Source: CAVSNH01 sp963729275
Lineage (GTDB): Bacteria; Actinomycetota; Acidimicrobiia; Acidimicrobiales; RAAP-2
NCBI GenBank assembly: GCA_963729275.1
Contig: CAVSNH010000003.1
Coordinates: forward strand, 744,001-808,000
Length of the DNA: 64,000 bases
Direction of reading: 5' to 3'
Made by a program: the position numbers and the translations under genes. This document shows, one piece after another, positions 42,064 through 51,381 of the stretch (position 1 is its first letter; the number at the start of each line of letters is the position of its first letter). A model generated the notes under the pieces. That model did no database searches. It was not told the DNA's origin and worked only from the letters and a program-made list of their open reading frames with translations.

Positions 42064-45000
42064 CTACCGCCCCCCGGCGGCCATGCCCACGATGGGCTGA
42101 TGGAGGTGGGTGCCGCCCGTCGAGCCGTAGAAGGCGGCGTCACCGTAGGCGAAGATGCCCCCGTCGGATGCCACCAACCAGTAGCCCTTGCCGTCCGGGG
42201 TGGCAGCCATGCCCACGATGGGCTGATTGAGGTGGGTGCCGCCCGTCGAGCCGTAGAAGGCGGCGTCACCGTAGGCGAAGATGCCCCCGTCGGATGCCAC
42301 CAACCAGTAGCCCTTGCCGTCCGGGGTGGCAGCCATGCCCACGATGGGCTGATTGAGGTGGGTGCCGCCCGTCGAGCCGTAGAAGGCGGCGTCACCGTAG
42401 GCGAAGATGCCCCCGTCGGATGCCACCAACCAGTAGCCCTTGCCGTCCGGGGTGGCAGCCATGCCCACGATGGGCTGATTGAGGTGGGTGCCGCCCGTCG
42501 AGCCGTAGAAGGCGGCGTCACCGTAGGCGAAGATGCCCCCGTCGGATGCCACCAACCAGTAGCCCTTGCCGTCCGGGGTGGCAGCCATGCCCACGATGGG
42601 CTGATTGAGGTGGGTGCCGCCCGTCGAGCCGTAGAAGGCGGCGTCACCGTAGGCGAAGATGCCCCCGTCGGATGCCACCAACCAGTAGCCCTTGCCGTCC
42701 GGGGTGGCAGCCATGCCCACGATGGGCTGATTGAGGTGGGTGCCGCCCGTCGAGCCGTAGAAGGCGGCGTCACCATAGGCGAAGATGCCCCCGTCGGATG
42801 CCACCAGTCGGTATCCGGCGGGCTGGGCCACCGGTGCTGGGGGCACCCGAGGCGAGGCTGGGACCACGGCGTTCGAGGGGTCCGAGGACGGGCCCGACCC
42901 GTTGCCATTGGTCGCCGTGACCGTGAAGGTGTAGCTGTCGCCGTTGGTCAGACCCGTCACGGTCAGCGGGCTGGCCGCGCCCGAGACGGTCTGGCCGCCG
43001 TGGGCCGGATTGGTCGAGTCGGTGGCGGTCACCGTGTAGGAGTTGATGGTCGAGCCGCCGTCGGAGGGGGCGGCGAAGGACACCTGGGCATCGGCGTTCC
43101 CGGCGGTGGCCGTGACCCCGGTCGGTGCCGCAGGCACGGTGGAGGGGACCACGGCGTTCGAGGGGTCCGAGGACGGGCCCGACCCGTTGCCATTGGTCGC
43201 CGTGACCGTGAAGGTGTAGCTGTCGCCGTTGGTCAGACCCGTCACGGTCAGCGGGCTGGCCGCGCCCGAGACGGTCTGGCCGCCGTGGGCCGGATTGGTC
43301 GAGTCGGTGGCGGTCACCGTGTAGGAGTTGATGGTCGAGCCGCCGTCGGAGGGGGCGGCGAAGGACACCTGGGCATCGGCGTTCCCGGCGGTGGCCGTGA
43401 CCCCGGTCGGTGCCGCAGGCACGGTGGAGGGGACCACGGCGTTCGAGGGGTCCGAGGACGGGCCCGACCCGTTGCCATTGGTCGCCGTGACCGTGAAGGT
43501 GTAGCTGTCGCCGTTGGTCAGACCCGTCACGGTCAGCGGGCTGGCCGCGCCCGAGACGGTCTGGCCGCCGTGGGCCGGATTGGTCGAGTCGGTGGCGGTC
43601 ACCGTGTAGGAGTTGATGGTCGAGCCGCCGTCGGAGGGGGCGGCGAAGGACACCTGGGCATCGGCGTTCCCGGCGGTGGCCGTGACCCCGGTCGGTGCCG
43701 CAGGCACGGTGGAGGGGACCACGGCGTTCGAGGGGTCCGAGGACGGGCCCGACCCGTTGCCATTGGTCGCCGTGACCGTGAAGGTGTAGCTGTCGCCGTT
43801 GGTCAGACCCGTCACGGTCAGCGGGCTGGCCGCGCCCGAGACGGTCTGGCCGCCGTGGGCCGGATTGGTCGAGTCGGTGGCGGTCACCGTGTAGGAGTTG
43901 ATGGTCGAGCCGCCGTCGGAGGGGGCGGCGAAGGACACCTGGGCATCGGCGTTCCCGGCGGTGGCCGTGACCCCGGTCGGTGCCGCAGGCACGGTGGAGG
44001 GGACCACGGCGTTCGAGGGGTCCGAGGACGGGCCCGACCCGTTGCCATTGGTCGCCGTGACCGTGAAGGTGTAGCTGTCGCCGTTGGTCAGACCCGTCAC
44101 GGTCAGCGGGCTGGCCGCGCCCGAGACGGTCTGGCCGCCGTGGGCCGGATTGGTCGAGTCGGTGGCGGTCACCGTGTAGGAGTTGATGGTCGAGCCGCCG
44201 TCGGAGGGGGCGGCGAAGGACACCTGGGCATCGGCGTTCCCGGCGGTGGCCGTGACCCCGGTCGGTGCCGCAGGCACGGTGGAGGGGACCACGGCGTTCG
44301 AGGGGTCCGAGGACGGGCCCGACCCGTTGCCATTGGTCGCCGTGACCGTGAAGGTGTAGCTGTCGCCGTTGGTCAGACCCGTCACGGTCAGCGGGCTGGC
44401 CGCGCCCGAGACGGTCTGGCCGCCGTGGGCCGGATTGGTCGAGTCGGTGGCGGTCACCGTGTAGGAGTTGATGGTCGAGCCGCCGTCGGAGGGGGCGGCG
44501 AAGGACACCTGGGCATCGGCGTTCCCGGCGGTGGCCGTGACCCCGGTCGGTGCCGCAGGCACGGTGGAGGGGACCACGGCGTTCGAGGCTGCGGACGGCA
44601 GCCCGGTGGCCAGGAAGTTGGTCGCCGTGACCGTGAAGGTGTAGCTAGTCCCGTTGTTCAATCCGGCCACCGTGCAGCTGTACGTATCCGGTGGAGTGGC
44701 GGGCGGTGTGACCGAGCACGTCTGGCCGTCGGGAGACGAGGTGACCGTGTACGACGTGATGGTGTAGCCCCCGTCGCCGTAGAAGGGTACCGCGTCAAAG
44801 TCTACGGTGGCCTCGTTATTTCCACCCGTCGCCGTCACGCCGGTTGGCGCATCCGGAGCGGAATAGAAGTCCCACGTGTCGTCGAGGGTAGACGACACAG
44901 ATGTTGTCGATTGGCCTCCGAAGAGCACTAGCTGCCCGTCGGTGGAGTTGTCAGCCATGGCGGCGTCGGCCCGGGCCGAAGGACTCGTGGTTGGAGACTC

Positions 45001-45891
45001 CTCGACCCAGGTCGTGCCGTCGAACTCCCAGGTGTCCCCGAGGATGTTCGTGCCATCGTATCCGCCGAAGAGCGTCGGCTCTGCCAGCGTACCGTCGTAG
45101 GCCATGGCGGCGTCGGCTCGGGCCGAGGGGTTCGTGGCTGGAGACACATCCGTCCACTCGAAGGCGGACCCGGAGTACGTCAACGTCCAGGTGTCGTTGA
45201 GATAATCCGTTCCGTTGTAGCCGCCGAAGAGCACCAGAGCTCCGGTGCCGTCCGCGTACCCGGTGTCCTCGGCCATGGAGGCGTAGGCCCTCGCCGGAGG
45301 ACTCGTGGTCGGGGACTGCTCGGTCCAGTTGGTGCCGTCCCACATCCAGGTGTCATCGAGGTAACTCGTGCCGTTGTAGCCGCCGAAGAGGAAGACGTCG
45401 CCGTCGTAGTACTCCATGGTGGCACCGGCCCGAGCTGGTGGACTGGTCGCAGGGGTCGCCTGAGTCCAGGTCGTGCCGTCCCAGGTCCACGTGTCGTTCA
45501 GATAGTTCGTGCCGTCATATCCGCCGAAGAGGACGGCCCCATTCGTGGTACCGCTCTGAGTGCGGGCCAGGGATGCATTGATTCGGGACGACGGACTGGT
45601 GGTCGGCGTCGCTTCGGACCAATTCGTGCCGTTCCAGATCCAGGTCCCGTCCTGGAATGTGCCCGTGGCGTCCTCGCCACCGAAGAGCAGCGAGCCCCCG
45701 TCCAGTACGTCGTTGGTCATGGCCGCGCTCGACAGGTCGCCGGGACTCGTCGTGGGTGACGCATTGGTCCACGTGGTGATGGGCACTGTTGCTGCGCCGG
45801 CCGGTGCTGCCGTTGCGCCCAAGGAGGCCATTCCGCCGAGGACGACGGCGAGCCCGGCCGCGAGCCGTTTCCACGCTCTTGCTCGGGTCAC
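42064..45891 (-). CDS. Giant secreted Kelch / fibronectin III / propeller-repeat protein
   Basis: About 1275 residues. A signal peptide (WKRLAAGLAVVLGGMASLGA ending near AAPAGAAT) is followed by six Kelch-like repeats of the type VLFGGYDGTNYLNDTWTWDG, then seven fibronectin type III domains, six of them nearly identical 95-residue units (PAAPTGVTATAGNADAQVSF), and six 42-residue units (GYWLVASDGGIFAYGDAAFY) ending in a short tail. The last repeat type is frequent in Acidimicrobiia and is probably a beta-propeller. No sortase or membrane anchor follows. An adhesion or extracellular-binding role is inferred. GTG 45891 (VTRARAWK) precedes the signal peptide; an in-frame start at 45978 is possible. 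Confidence 0.85.
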   Translation of the reverse strand: MTRARAWKRLAAGLAVVLGGMASLGATAAPAGAATVPITTWTNASPTTSPGDLSSAAMTNDVLDGGSLLFGGEDATGTFQDGTWIWNGTNWSEATPTTSPSSRINASLARTQSGTTNGAVLFGGYDGTNYLNDTWTWDGTTWTQATPATSPPARAGATMEYYDGDVFLFGGYNGTSYLDDTWMWDGTNWTEQSPTTSPPARAYASMAEDTGYADGTGALVLFGGYNGTDYLNDTWTLTYSGSAFEWTDVSPATNPSARADAAMAYDGTLAEPTLFGGYDGTNILGDTWEFDGTTWVEESPTTSPSARADAAMADNSTDGQLVLFGGQSTTSVSSTLDDTWDFYSAPDAPTGVTATGGNNEATVDFDAVPFYGDGGYTITSYTVTSSPDGQTCSVTPPATPPDTYSCTVAGLNNGTSYTFTVTATNFLATGLPSAASNAVVPSTVPAAPTGVTATAGNADAQVSFAAPSDGGSTINSYTVTATDSTNPAHGGQTVSGAASPLTVTGLTNGDSYTFTVTATNGNGSGPSSDPSNAVVPSTVPAAPTGVTATAGNADAQVSFAAPSDGGSTINSYTVTATDSTNPAHGGQTVSGAASPLTVTGLTNGDSYTFTVTATNGNGSGPSSDPSNAVVPSTVPAAPTGVTATAGNADAQVSFAAPSDGGSTINSYTVTATDSTNPAHGGQTVSGAASPLTVTGLTNGDSYTFTVTATNGNGSGPSSDPSNAVVPSTVPAAPTGVTATAGNADAQVSFAAPSDGGSTINSYTVTATDSTNPAHGGQTVSGAASPLTVTGLTNGDSYTFTVTATNGNGSGPSSDPSNAVVPSTVPAAPTGVTATAGNADAQVSFAAPSDGGSTINSYTVTATDSTNPAHGGQTVSGAASPLTVTGLTNGDSYTFTVTATNGNGSGPSSDPSNAVVPSTVPAAPTGVTATAGNADAQVSFAAPSDGGSTINSYTVTATDSTNPAHGGQTVSGAASPLTVTGLTNGDSYTFTVTATNGNGSGPSSDPSNAVVPASPRVPPAPVAQPAGYRLVASDGGIFAYGDAAFYGSTGGTHLNQPIVGMAATPDGKGYWLVASDGGIFAYGDAAFYGSTGGTHLNQPIVGMAATPDGKGYWLVASDGGIFAYGDAAFYGSTGGTHLNQPIVGMAATPDGKGYWLVASDGGIFAYGDAAFYGSTGGTHLNQPIVGMAATPDGKGYWLVASDGGIFAYGDAAFYGSTGGTHLNQPIVGMAATPDGKGYWLVASDGGIFAYGDAAFYGSTGGTHLHQPIVGMAAGGR
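42081..42836. repeat. Six tandem 126-bp units (42-residue propeller repeats)
   Basis: Units begin at about 42081, 42207, 42333, 42459, 42585 and 42711, each exactly 126 bases (starting CCATGCCCACGATGGGCTGA on the plus strand). Inner units look identical at the DNA level, including silent sites; only the first and last differ slightly. Confidence 0.95.
42871..44580. repeat. Six tandem 285-bp units (95-residue FN3 domains)
   Basis: Units begin at 42871, 43156, 43441, 43726, 44011 and 44296 with GTTCGAGGGGTCCGAGGACG. They appear identical base for base over the parts compared, including third codon positions. A seventh, diverged FN3 domain begins at 44581. Confidence 0.95.
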
Positions 45892-45978
45892 CCGATCGTT
45901 CGGGTCACTTGCCACGAGGCCGCTGTGACCGAGAGACCGACGGAGTCGGCAAAACGCAATCCTGGCTTCCGAACGCAC

Positions 45979-46393
45979 TGGCTACCCCCCAAAAAAACTG
46001 GCCGACACGTTAAGCCGCAAATCGACCCTGCCCCGATAAAGACGAAAGTGACATTGCGGAGGACGAATGTCAAGAAAGAGCCACTCTGCGTGTCTGCGTC
46101 TTCCGTGAGAGTGACGAGGCGCATCTGTCGTGTGCTTGCCACACCACGGAAGAACGAAGGTTCAAACCCCTTCGAGCGTCTCGACGACTTTGTATTCGAC
46201 CTCTATCTCGATGGTCGATGTGTTGGCCGGTAGACAAGCCTGACCTCGCCGTAACCGCGGGATGTCGCGGTGCTGTGAGGTGCCGGATCGATGAGACATC
46301 GACCGATTCCAGTCGAGATTTCGTCCCTGCCCGGACTCACGCTTCCCCGCTGACAGGCCGACCGTGAGCACATGGTCCAAAACGGCGCTGGCC
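45979..46393. other. Upstream region of the giant exoprotein, no gene seen
   Basis: The interval between the exoprotein gene and the IS3 left end contains only short shadow frames. A CCCCCCAAAAAAA run lies at 45985-45997. No riboswitch or promoter could be supported. Confidence 0.35.
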
Positions 46394-47624
46394 TGACCCC
46401 CTGAGATCGGTCCACCCGTGAACTGAGCCCGTTGCCCACAATCGTGGGCGAAGGGAGGATGTTCACGATGGCCAGACGCAGACACACCCCCGAGCAGATC
46501 GTCCGGAAGCTCAAAGAAGCCGACCGGATGCTGAACGAGGGGGCTGACGTGGCGGCAGTCGCCGCCACCTCCAGGTGACCGAGACCACCTATCACCGGTG
46601 GCGGAACCAGTACGGCGGCATGAAGGCCGACGACGCCAAGCGCTTGAAGGAGCTGGAGAAGGAGAACTCCACCCTGAAGCGGGTGGTGGCCGACAAGGAG
46701 CTCGAGATCATCGCTCTGCGGGAGATCGCCTCGGGAAAATGGTGAGCCCGTCGCAGCGACGCCGTGCCACCCACGTGCTTCAGCAGCGGCTCGGCCTCTC
46801 GCAGCGGCGGGCGTGCCAGATTGTCGGTCAGCACCGCTCGACCCAGCGCCACCGGCCCGAGAACCCCGACCCCGACAAGGATCTCCGTCGAACCCTGCGG
46901 GACTTCTCCCGCCACCACCCCCGCTGGGGCTATCGCCGGGCCCACGCCGTCCTGCGTCGGGAGGGCCACCACCTCAACCGCAAGAAGGTCCAGCGTCTGT
47001 GGCGGGAAGAGGGCCTGCGGGTCCCGCCCCGGCACCACAAGCGCCAGCGCCTGGGTATCTCGACGACGCCGGCCGACCGACTGTCGGCCACCCATCCCGA
47101 CCCCGTCTGGGCCCTCGACTACCAGTTCGACGTGACGTCGTTCGGCCGGACGCTCAAGATCCTCCACGTCACCGACGAGTACACGAGGGAGTCGCTCTCC
47201 GACCTCGTCGCCTACTCCATCGATGCCGATGCCACGGTGGCCGAGCTCGACCGAATCGTTGCTCTGCGAGGCCATCCCCGCTTCATCCGCTGTGACAACG
47301 GACCCGAGCTCACCGCCAACGCCTTGAAGGACTGGTGTCGGTTCACCGGGGCCGGAACCAGTTACATCGACCCCGGCAGCCCGTGGCAGAACCCTGGGTC
47401 GAGTCCTATGGCTCTCGAATGCGGGACGAGCTCCTCACGATCGAGCAGTTCGACTCACTGCTCGAAGCCTAAGTCCTTGTGGCCGACTGGCGAGAGGAGT
47501 ACAACACCTATCGCCCTCATTCGGCTCTCGGCATGCTCACCCCAGCCGAGTTTGCCGTTCGATGGAGGGCAGACAGACCGCTTCAGCTCACGTAACGGGT
47601 GGACCGATCAACGGGGTCCGGTCA
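46394..47624 (+). mobile_element. IS3-family (IS407-like) element, inactivated
   Basis: The ends are inverted repeats: TGACCCCCTGAGATCGGTCC on the left (46394) and the reverse complement of GGGTGGACCGATCAACGGGG ending GTCCGGTCA (47624) on the right. No target duplication is visible (GGCC against GCAC). Inside lie orfA and orfB with a frameshift and a nonsense codon, so this copy cannot move by itself. Confidence 0.8.
46468..47595 (+). pseudogene. IS3-family transposase orfA/orfB with frameshifts and a stop
   Basis: orfA starts MARRRHTPEQIVRKLKEADR at 46468 after GGGAGG, hits a shift near 46570, and continues VTETTYHRWRNQYGGMKADD and ELEIIALREIASGKW. orfB reads QRRACQIVGQHRSTQR, HPRWGYRRAHAVLRREGHHL and PDPVWALDYQFDVTSFGRTL (first D), then FIRCDNGPELTANALKDW (second D). 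A shift near 47390 leads to WVESYGSRMRDELLTIEQFD (E) and a TAA replaces a conserved Gln codon before VLVADWREEYNTYRPHSALG. All catalytic residues are traceable, but the gene is broken in at least three places. Confidence 0.85.
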
Positions 47625-47810
47625 GCACCCCAATCCCACTGCACGTGGCCCCATTACTGCGAAGAGTTAGGTCTTGAAGGACTGAGGACCGCCCCATCAG
47701 ATGTCCAGGGCTTCTAGTCAGCCCCTTCGAACGTCCGTCTCCGACAAAAGACACTTTTCAGAGGAACTTGATTCACCTACACTCCCGGCCATGCTGCATG
47801 TCGGGGTGAC

Positions 47811-48044
47811 ATGAGCACCGAGCACACCGGAAGTCGGTCCGCTGCCATCGCGGTAGCGCGAGCTATGGCGAAACCAAAGGTCGGCTTGCATCATGGTGCG
47901 ATCGCCCGTTGTGGTGTATCCGAATCGATCTATTGCGCCCGTTGTCAGCAATGGTTCGATGTGTGGGCATCTCCCAAACTGGCGTTAGCTCTGCATGAGG
48001 TTTTCGACCACAATCCTCGGAACATCGATACGGAGTCCCGATAA
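47811..48044 (+). CDS. Small Cys-containing protein, unrecognised
   Basis: A 77-residue frame starting at ATG 47811 after GGGGTG. Its second half reads ARCGVSESIYCARCQQWFDV and WASPKLALALHEVFDHN, with a CARC pair, an earlier Cys and two later His residues that could form a zinc site. The composition is soluble and balanced, which is why I keep it, but no family is recognised. It lies between a dead IS3 and the GH16 gene and could be a remnant. Confidence 0.4.
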   Translation: MSTEHTGSRSAAIAVARAMAKPKVGLHHGAIARCGVSESIYCARCQQWFDVWASPKLALALHEVFDHNPRNIDTESR

Positions 48045-48128
48045 TCGACGTCGAATCGCGTCATCCATCGAAACAGTGTGTCGGACGCAGCGATGCACCC
48101 GGGTCCGCGGTGTGAACCGATCGCCCGT

Positions 48129-48875
48129 TCAGGTCGGGTCGAACTGAAAGCTTCGAATAGTGATCTTCTGGCCGTGGGAAGGTTTCGCTTCGTAGCACCA
48201 GAGATTCATACCCAACGGAACTGCCTGTTGAGGTATTCGCGCTTCAGGATTTGACGGTTCGAATGTCCAAGTATGTAGGACATCGTTCGTGGTTCCCATG
48301 GGTTGTAACCCGCTCATGACCGTCTCCGTGATGCTTGTCGATGTCCACGTAAGTCGGGCGGTGACGAGGTTCCCACGCGCCAGCTTCACCAAGAAATTAT
48401 CTTGCGTTGCCTTCAAGTTGCCGTGCCCGGACGAGGGGTAGACGGCGAAATCCGCATTGCACGCTCCACCGCACAGCGTGCCGCGCCATTTCGAGAATTC
48501 GATGTCGATCTCGTTCTCTCCGTTCTGACCGATGCCGTCCGCGGGACCATAAGGAAAGAGACCCAAAACGATCTCGGTGGGCATGCTGTCCACAGGGCCC
48601 TGGATCTGCCACTGATAGGTGCCGAAGCCCATCACATCCTGCGAGAACAGTTGGGCCGCAGTGACCGAGGAGCCATGCCGGACGACCTGCAACTGCAGAT
48701 AGCCCTGTTTGGTGAGGGAGACATTGGCCGCATCACCGGGTGCAATGCCGGCCATGCTGCCATTGGTGATCGTCCACTCGTGTCCCATCCAGCTCAAGCT
48801 GTTGCTTGCGTTGTCTACCGTGGGAAACGCAATGATCACCATGAGACCCAGTGCATAGAGCCGAGCTCGCTTCAT
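48129..48875 (-). CDS. Secreted glycoside hydrolase family 16-like protein
   Basis: A 248-residue protein with an N-terminal signal peptide (MKRARLYALGLMVIIAFPTV). It has a concanavalin-like fold pattern with MGHEWTITNGSMAGIAPGDA, VMGFGTYQWQIQGP, and the GH16 catalytic signature in GENEIDIEFSKWRGTLCGG (E-I-D-I-E). The end MNLWCYEAKPSHGQKITIRS closes the sandwich. GH16 enzymes cut or transglycosylate beta-1,3/1,4-glucans, galactans and related polymers outside the cell. A role in trimming the polysaccharide made by the GT2 next to it is inferred. ATG 48875 was chosen because the signal peptide starts there. Confidence 0.8.
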   Translation of the reverse strand: MKRARLYALGLMVIIAFPTVDNASNSLSWMGHEWTITNGSMAGIAPGDAANVSLTKQGYLQLQVVRHGSSVTAAQLFSQDVMGFGTYQWQIQGPVDSMPTEIVLGLFPYGPADGIGQNGENEIDIEFSKWRGTLCGGACNADFAVYPSSGHGNLKATQDNFLVKLARGNLVTARLTWTSTSITETVMSGLQPMGTTNDVLHTWTFEPSNPEARIPQQAVPLGMNLWCYEAKPSHGQKITIRSFQFDPT

Positions 48876-49231
48876 GCGATGTCTTTTGCCGACGCGGTGG
48901 TTTGGCACCTGGAGATAAGAAGGCTTCCTGGGTATGGAACGATTCGGCTCGATCATCGGGTCTCGAGTTCAGATCCGGCTGGGAGAGGACAATCCGTTAT
49001 CGAGCAGAAAGCGGTCAAGATCCTGATGAATGTTGTCCGGGTTCGAGCCTGCCAGGGACCAACAGGATGTCTCAATCAGGAGGCAATCCAAGACATCACC
49101 GAGTACGACGAGGGAACATGCGGGACAAAATGGCGAGGAATGTTGCCACCGTGATTACCTTCATGATCTCCCACCCGACGGAATCGAACCCATGGATCGG
49201 GAAGTGAATGGCACTTTGCAGCATCATCGCG

Positions 49232-50371
49232 TCATTCCCATATGAACTCTTCGCGTTTCAATAGCTTGATCAAAGCGTGCCAGTAGATGAGACACTTCAA
49301 GTTGTCATAGAGCCACATGGTGATGATGGTCGTCGCCGCCACACTGGCCTTCCATTCCCGCAGGCGCAGCGTCGTGACGAACTGCTCGATGGCAGAGAGA
49401 GGCAAGAGCGCGAGAATCCACCATTTGAACTCCAGACCAGAATGAAGAACGAAGAGAGCGGTCATCCAGAGAACGACCATGAGCGGCGTCGCAAGGCTCA
49501 TCGCATAGGTATAGATCTGAACGAGAATCAGGGGCAGTGTCAGCTTGCTCAGCCCATAGAGGCGCAGGGTCTCGAGGGTACCTCGCTGCCATCGAAGCCG
49601 CTGGCTCCACAGCATCGGGATTGTCGGCATCACGTCCGTGTACGTGACGCACTGCTTTGGCGAGATGGGTTTGTACCCAAGCATTTTGAGTGCGAGGGTG
49701 ATCTCGAAGTCCTCAGTCAAGGACACCGAGAGGTACGCCTCCGGCTTGTCCACTTGCCCAGGGACGCTCTTGCCTCGCTCGCGGAGGAGGTGCCGGAGGG
49801 CCCCTATGTTGAACAAGACGGCTGTGCCGGACAGGCATCTGACGTTTGCCATCCGGCGCGCGACTCGCCGCCGCTCGTGGACGTACTCGATTCGCTGGAG
49901 CATCGGAAGGAAGCCCGGTTTGCGCTTTCCGATGTACGCAGCGGACACTGCTCCGACTTGTGGCTCGCCGTCAAGCACGGCACAAGCCGCCTCGACGAAC
50001 CGTTCGTCGAGGATTGAGTCAGCGTCCATAACCAACACACGGTCAGAGTCCGTGCATGACCGGTATAACGGCGCGAGTGCCTGGTTGAGGGCTCCCGCCT
50101 TCTTCTGACTGTTGTCCTTGGATCGCATTGTCTCGCAATCCAACGGCTCGATGATCTCTTCGGTCCGATCGGTGCAGTTGTCGCAGACGACGATGATGCG
50201 GTCGACGGGTCGAGTCTGATTGTGAACCGAGATGAGGGTCTCTTCGATCGCTTCCTCCTCGTTGTGGGCCGGAATGAGAACGATCACTTCGCCGATCGAT
50301 CGCGGCTCGTCCTCCGCCTTCTCTGGGTCTTCGGTGGGCGGCGCGACCGCCTCTTCCCTCAGGAGGGTCAC
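49232..50371 (-). CDS. Processive GT2-family polysaccharide synthase
   Basis: This membrane glycosyltransferase of about 379 residues has the GT-A nucleotide-sugar blocks VIVLIPAHNEEEAIEETLIS, IIVVCDNCTDRTEEII, DRVLVMDADSILDERFVEAA (DxD), SVSLTEDFEITLALKMLGY (TED) and WSQRLRWQRGTLETLRLYG (QxxRW). Hydrophobic segments follow: LILVQIYTYAMSLATPLMVV, LWMTALFVLHSGL and WWILALLPLSAIEQ. These are features of processive beta-glycan synthases such as cellulose, hyaluronan or poly-N-acetylglucosamine synthases; the sugar is unknown. GTG 50371 overlaps the stop of the GH26-like gene (GTGA) and is preceded by GAGGG, so coupling is likely. Confidence 0.88.
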   Translation of the reverse strand: MTLLREEAVAPPTEDPEKAEDEPRSIGEVIVLIPAHNEEEAIEETLISVHNQTRPVDRIIVVCDNCTDRTEEIIEPLDCETMRSKDNSQKKAGALNQALAPLYRSCTDSDRVLVMDADSILDERFVEAACAVLDGEPQVGAVSAAYIGKRKPGFLPMLQRIEYVHERRRVARRMANVRCLSGTAVLFNIGALRHLLRERGKSVPGQVDKPEAYLSVSLTEDFEITLALKMLGYKPISPKQCVTYTDVMPTIPMLWSQRLRWQRGTLETLRLYGLSKLTLPLILVQIYTYAMSLATPLMVVLWMTALFVLHSGLEFKWWILALLPLSAIEQFVTTLRLREWKASVAATTIITMWLYDNLKCLIYWHALIKLLKREEFIWE

Positions 50372-51381
50372 GTCCAACCCTCTTTCCAACCCTCGATCGC
50401 CTGGGAGGAGGTATCGATCCTCCAATTCCGGCCGAGCGTGGTGTCGTCGGAGGAGAAGTACACGAGTCCCTTGAGGCGCGGGTACAGCGTCGACTGGAAC
50501 ATGTCAGTGAACCAGGCACCCTTGCTGACACCAGGCGGGTCTCCGAGGACCGCTTCCGTACACCCGGTTTCGCAGAGCCAGATCGGAAGTGATTTGTCCA
50601 ACAACGCCACTCGTCGGTAGCCAGTCGCGCACATCGCGTCGAACGGTCGCCACCCCCCGCCACCCTCGATATCGCCACCCACCGACCAGTTGTACGCGTC
50701 GAATCCGAGGATGTCGACGTATTTCGCACCCGGCCAATAGTTTTCGAGGTGATTGCCGGCGACATCCGGCGTATCGATCTCGGTTGGACACCAGATGAAC
50801 TTGACGTTGTCGGCGTGAACGGCGCGGAAGATACCAACGACGCGATGCCAGGCCAAGATGAAGTCTTTCGCCGACGGCCCGCCGGCGGAGCCCGCCGAAT
50901 AGCTGTTCCAGTCGCCGTTCATCTCGGCCGCGAATCGGATGTACACCGGATGGCGGTAAGCCTTGGCAGCTCGCCCGTAGTCAGCGATGTAGGCGTCGTA
51001 GGCACTGGTCAATATCTTCGGTATCACAGGGCCGGTCGGGTTCCAAGAAATCATCAACTTGCGTTTGGGTACGTTCGAGTTGATGGCGGCAGAGAACGGT
51101 GCTTCCCATGGGAAGTAATAGTGAATGATGTCGAAGCGTCGACCCAGTTCTTGCTCGAAACTGTCCAGAATATGTGGAGGAACGGGATTGGCCTCGTACC
51201 CGTTCTCGTTGACATAGCAACCGATCTTCACGCGGTCAACGAGCTTTACCGGCGGCTTGCTCTTGACGGTCGATGGCACCGAAGCTGCCTTGGCGGCCTC
51301 GTTTGATCCGCAGGCGGCCAAGCCACCGAGCAGAATCGTTCCAGTTGCCTGTCCAAGAAAGCGGCGTCGCGAAAGCGGCAC
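50368..51381 (-). CDS. GH26-like glycoside hydrolase, predicted Tat lipoprotein
   Basis: The N-terminus MPLSRRRFLGQATGTILLGG with LAACGS right after combines a twin-arginine motif and a lipobox Cys, so the folded protein is probably exported by Tat and lipid-anchored outside. The TIM-barrel part has FDIIHYYFPWEAPF, PVYIRFAAEMNGDWNSY (EMNG with the acid/base Glu), YVDILGFDAYNW and LPIWLCETGC (nucleophile Glu). This matches the GH26 mannanase layout, although substrate and family are not certain. It is the first gene of the run and is coupled to the GT2 synthase, suggesting polymer modification or release. Confidence 0.82.
   Translation of the reverse strand: MPLSRRRFLGQATGTILLGGLAACGSNEAAKAASVPSTVKSKPPVKLVDRVKIGCYVNENGYEANPVPPHILDSFEQELGRRFDIIHYYFPWEAPFSAAINSNVPKRKLMISWNPTGPVIPKILTSAYDAYIADYGRAAKAYRHPVYIRFAAEMNGDWNSYSAGSAGGPSAKDFILAWHRVVGIFRAVHADNVKFIWCPTEIDTPDVAGNHLENYWPGAKYVDILGFDAYNWSVGGDIEGGGGWRPFDAMCATGYRRVALLDKSLPIWLCETGCTEAVLGDPPGVSKGAWFTDMFQSTLYPRLKGLVYFSSDDTTLGRNWRIDTSSQAIEGWKEGWT

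Noticed and set aside
42081..44580. CRISPR array candidate from regular repeats
   Set aside because: Units are 126 and 285 bp, have no unique spacers and translate into protein domains.
41893..44931. A 1012-residue open frame on the plus strand with tandem repeats
   Set aside because: It is antisense to the exoprotein gene and exists only because the tandem repeats lack stops in that frame; its Gly/Arg/His-rich composition is not protein-like and the minus strand has a signal peptide, Kelch and FN3 motifs.
45892..46020. c-di-GMP riboswitch upstream of the exoprotein gene
   Set aside because: AAAACGCAATCC and nearby stems faintly recall the GEMM core, but the conserved tetraloop and receptor segments are absent.
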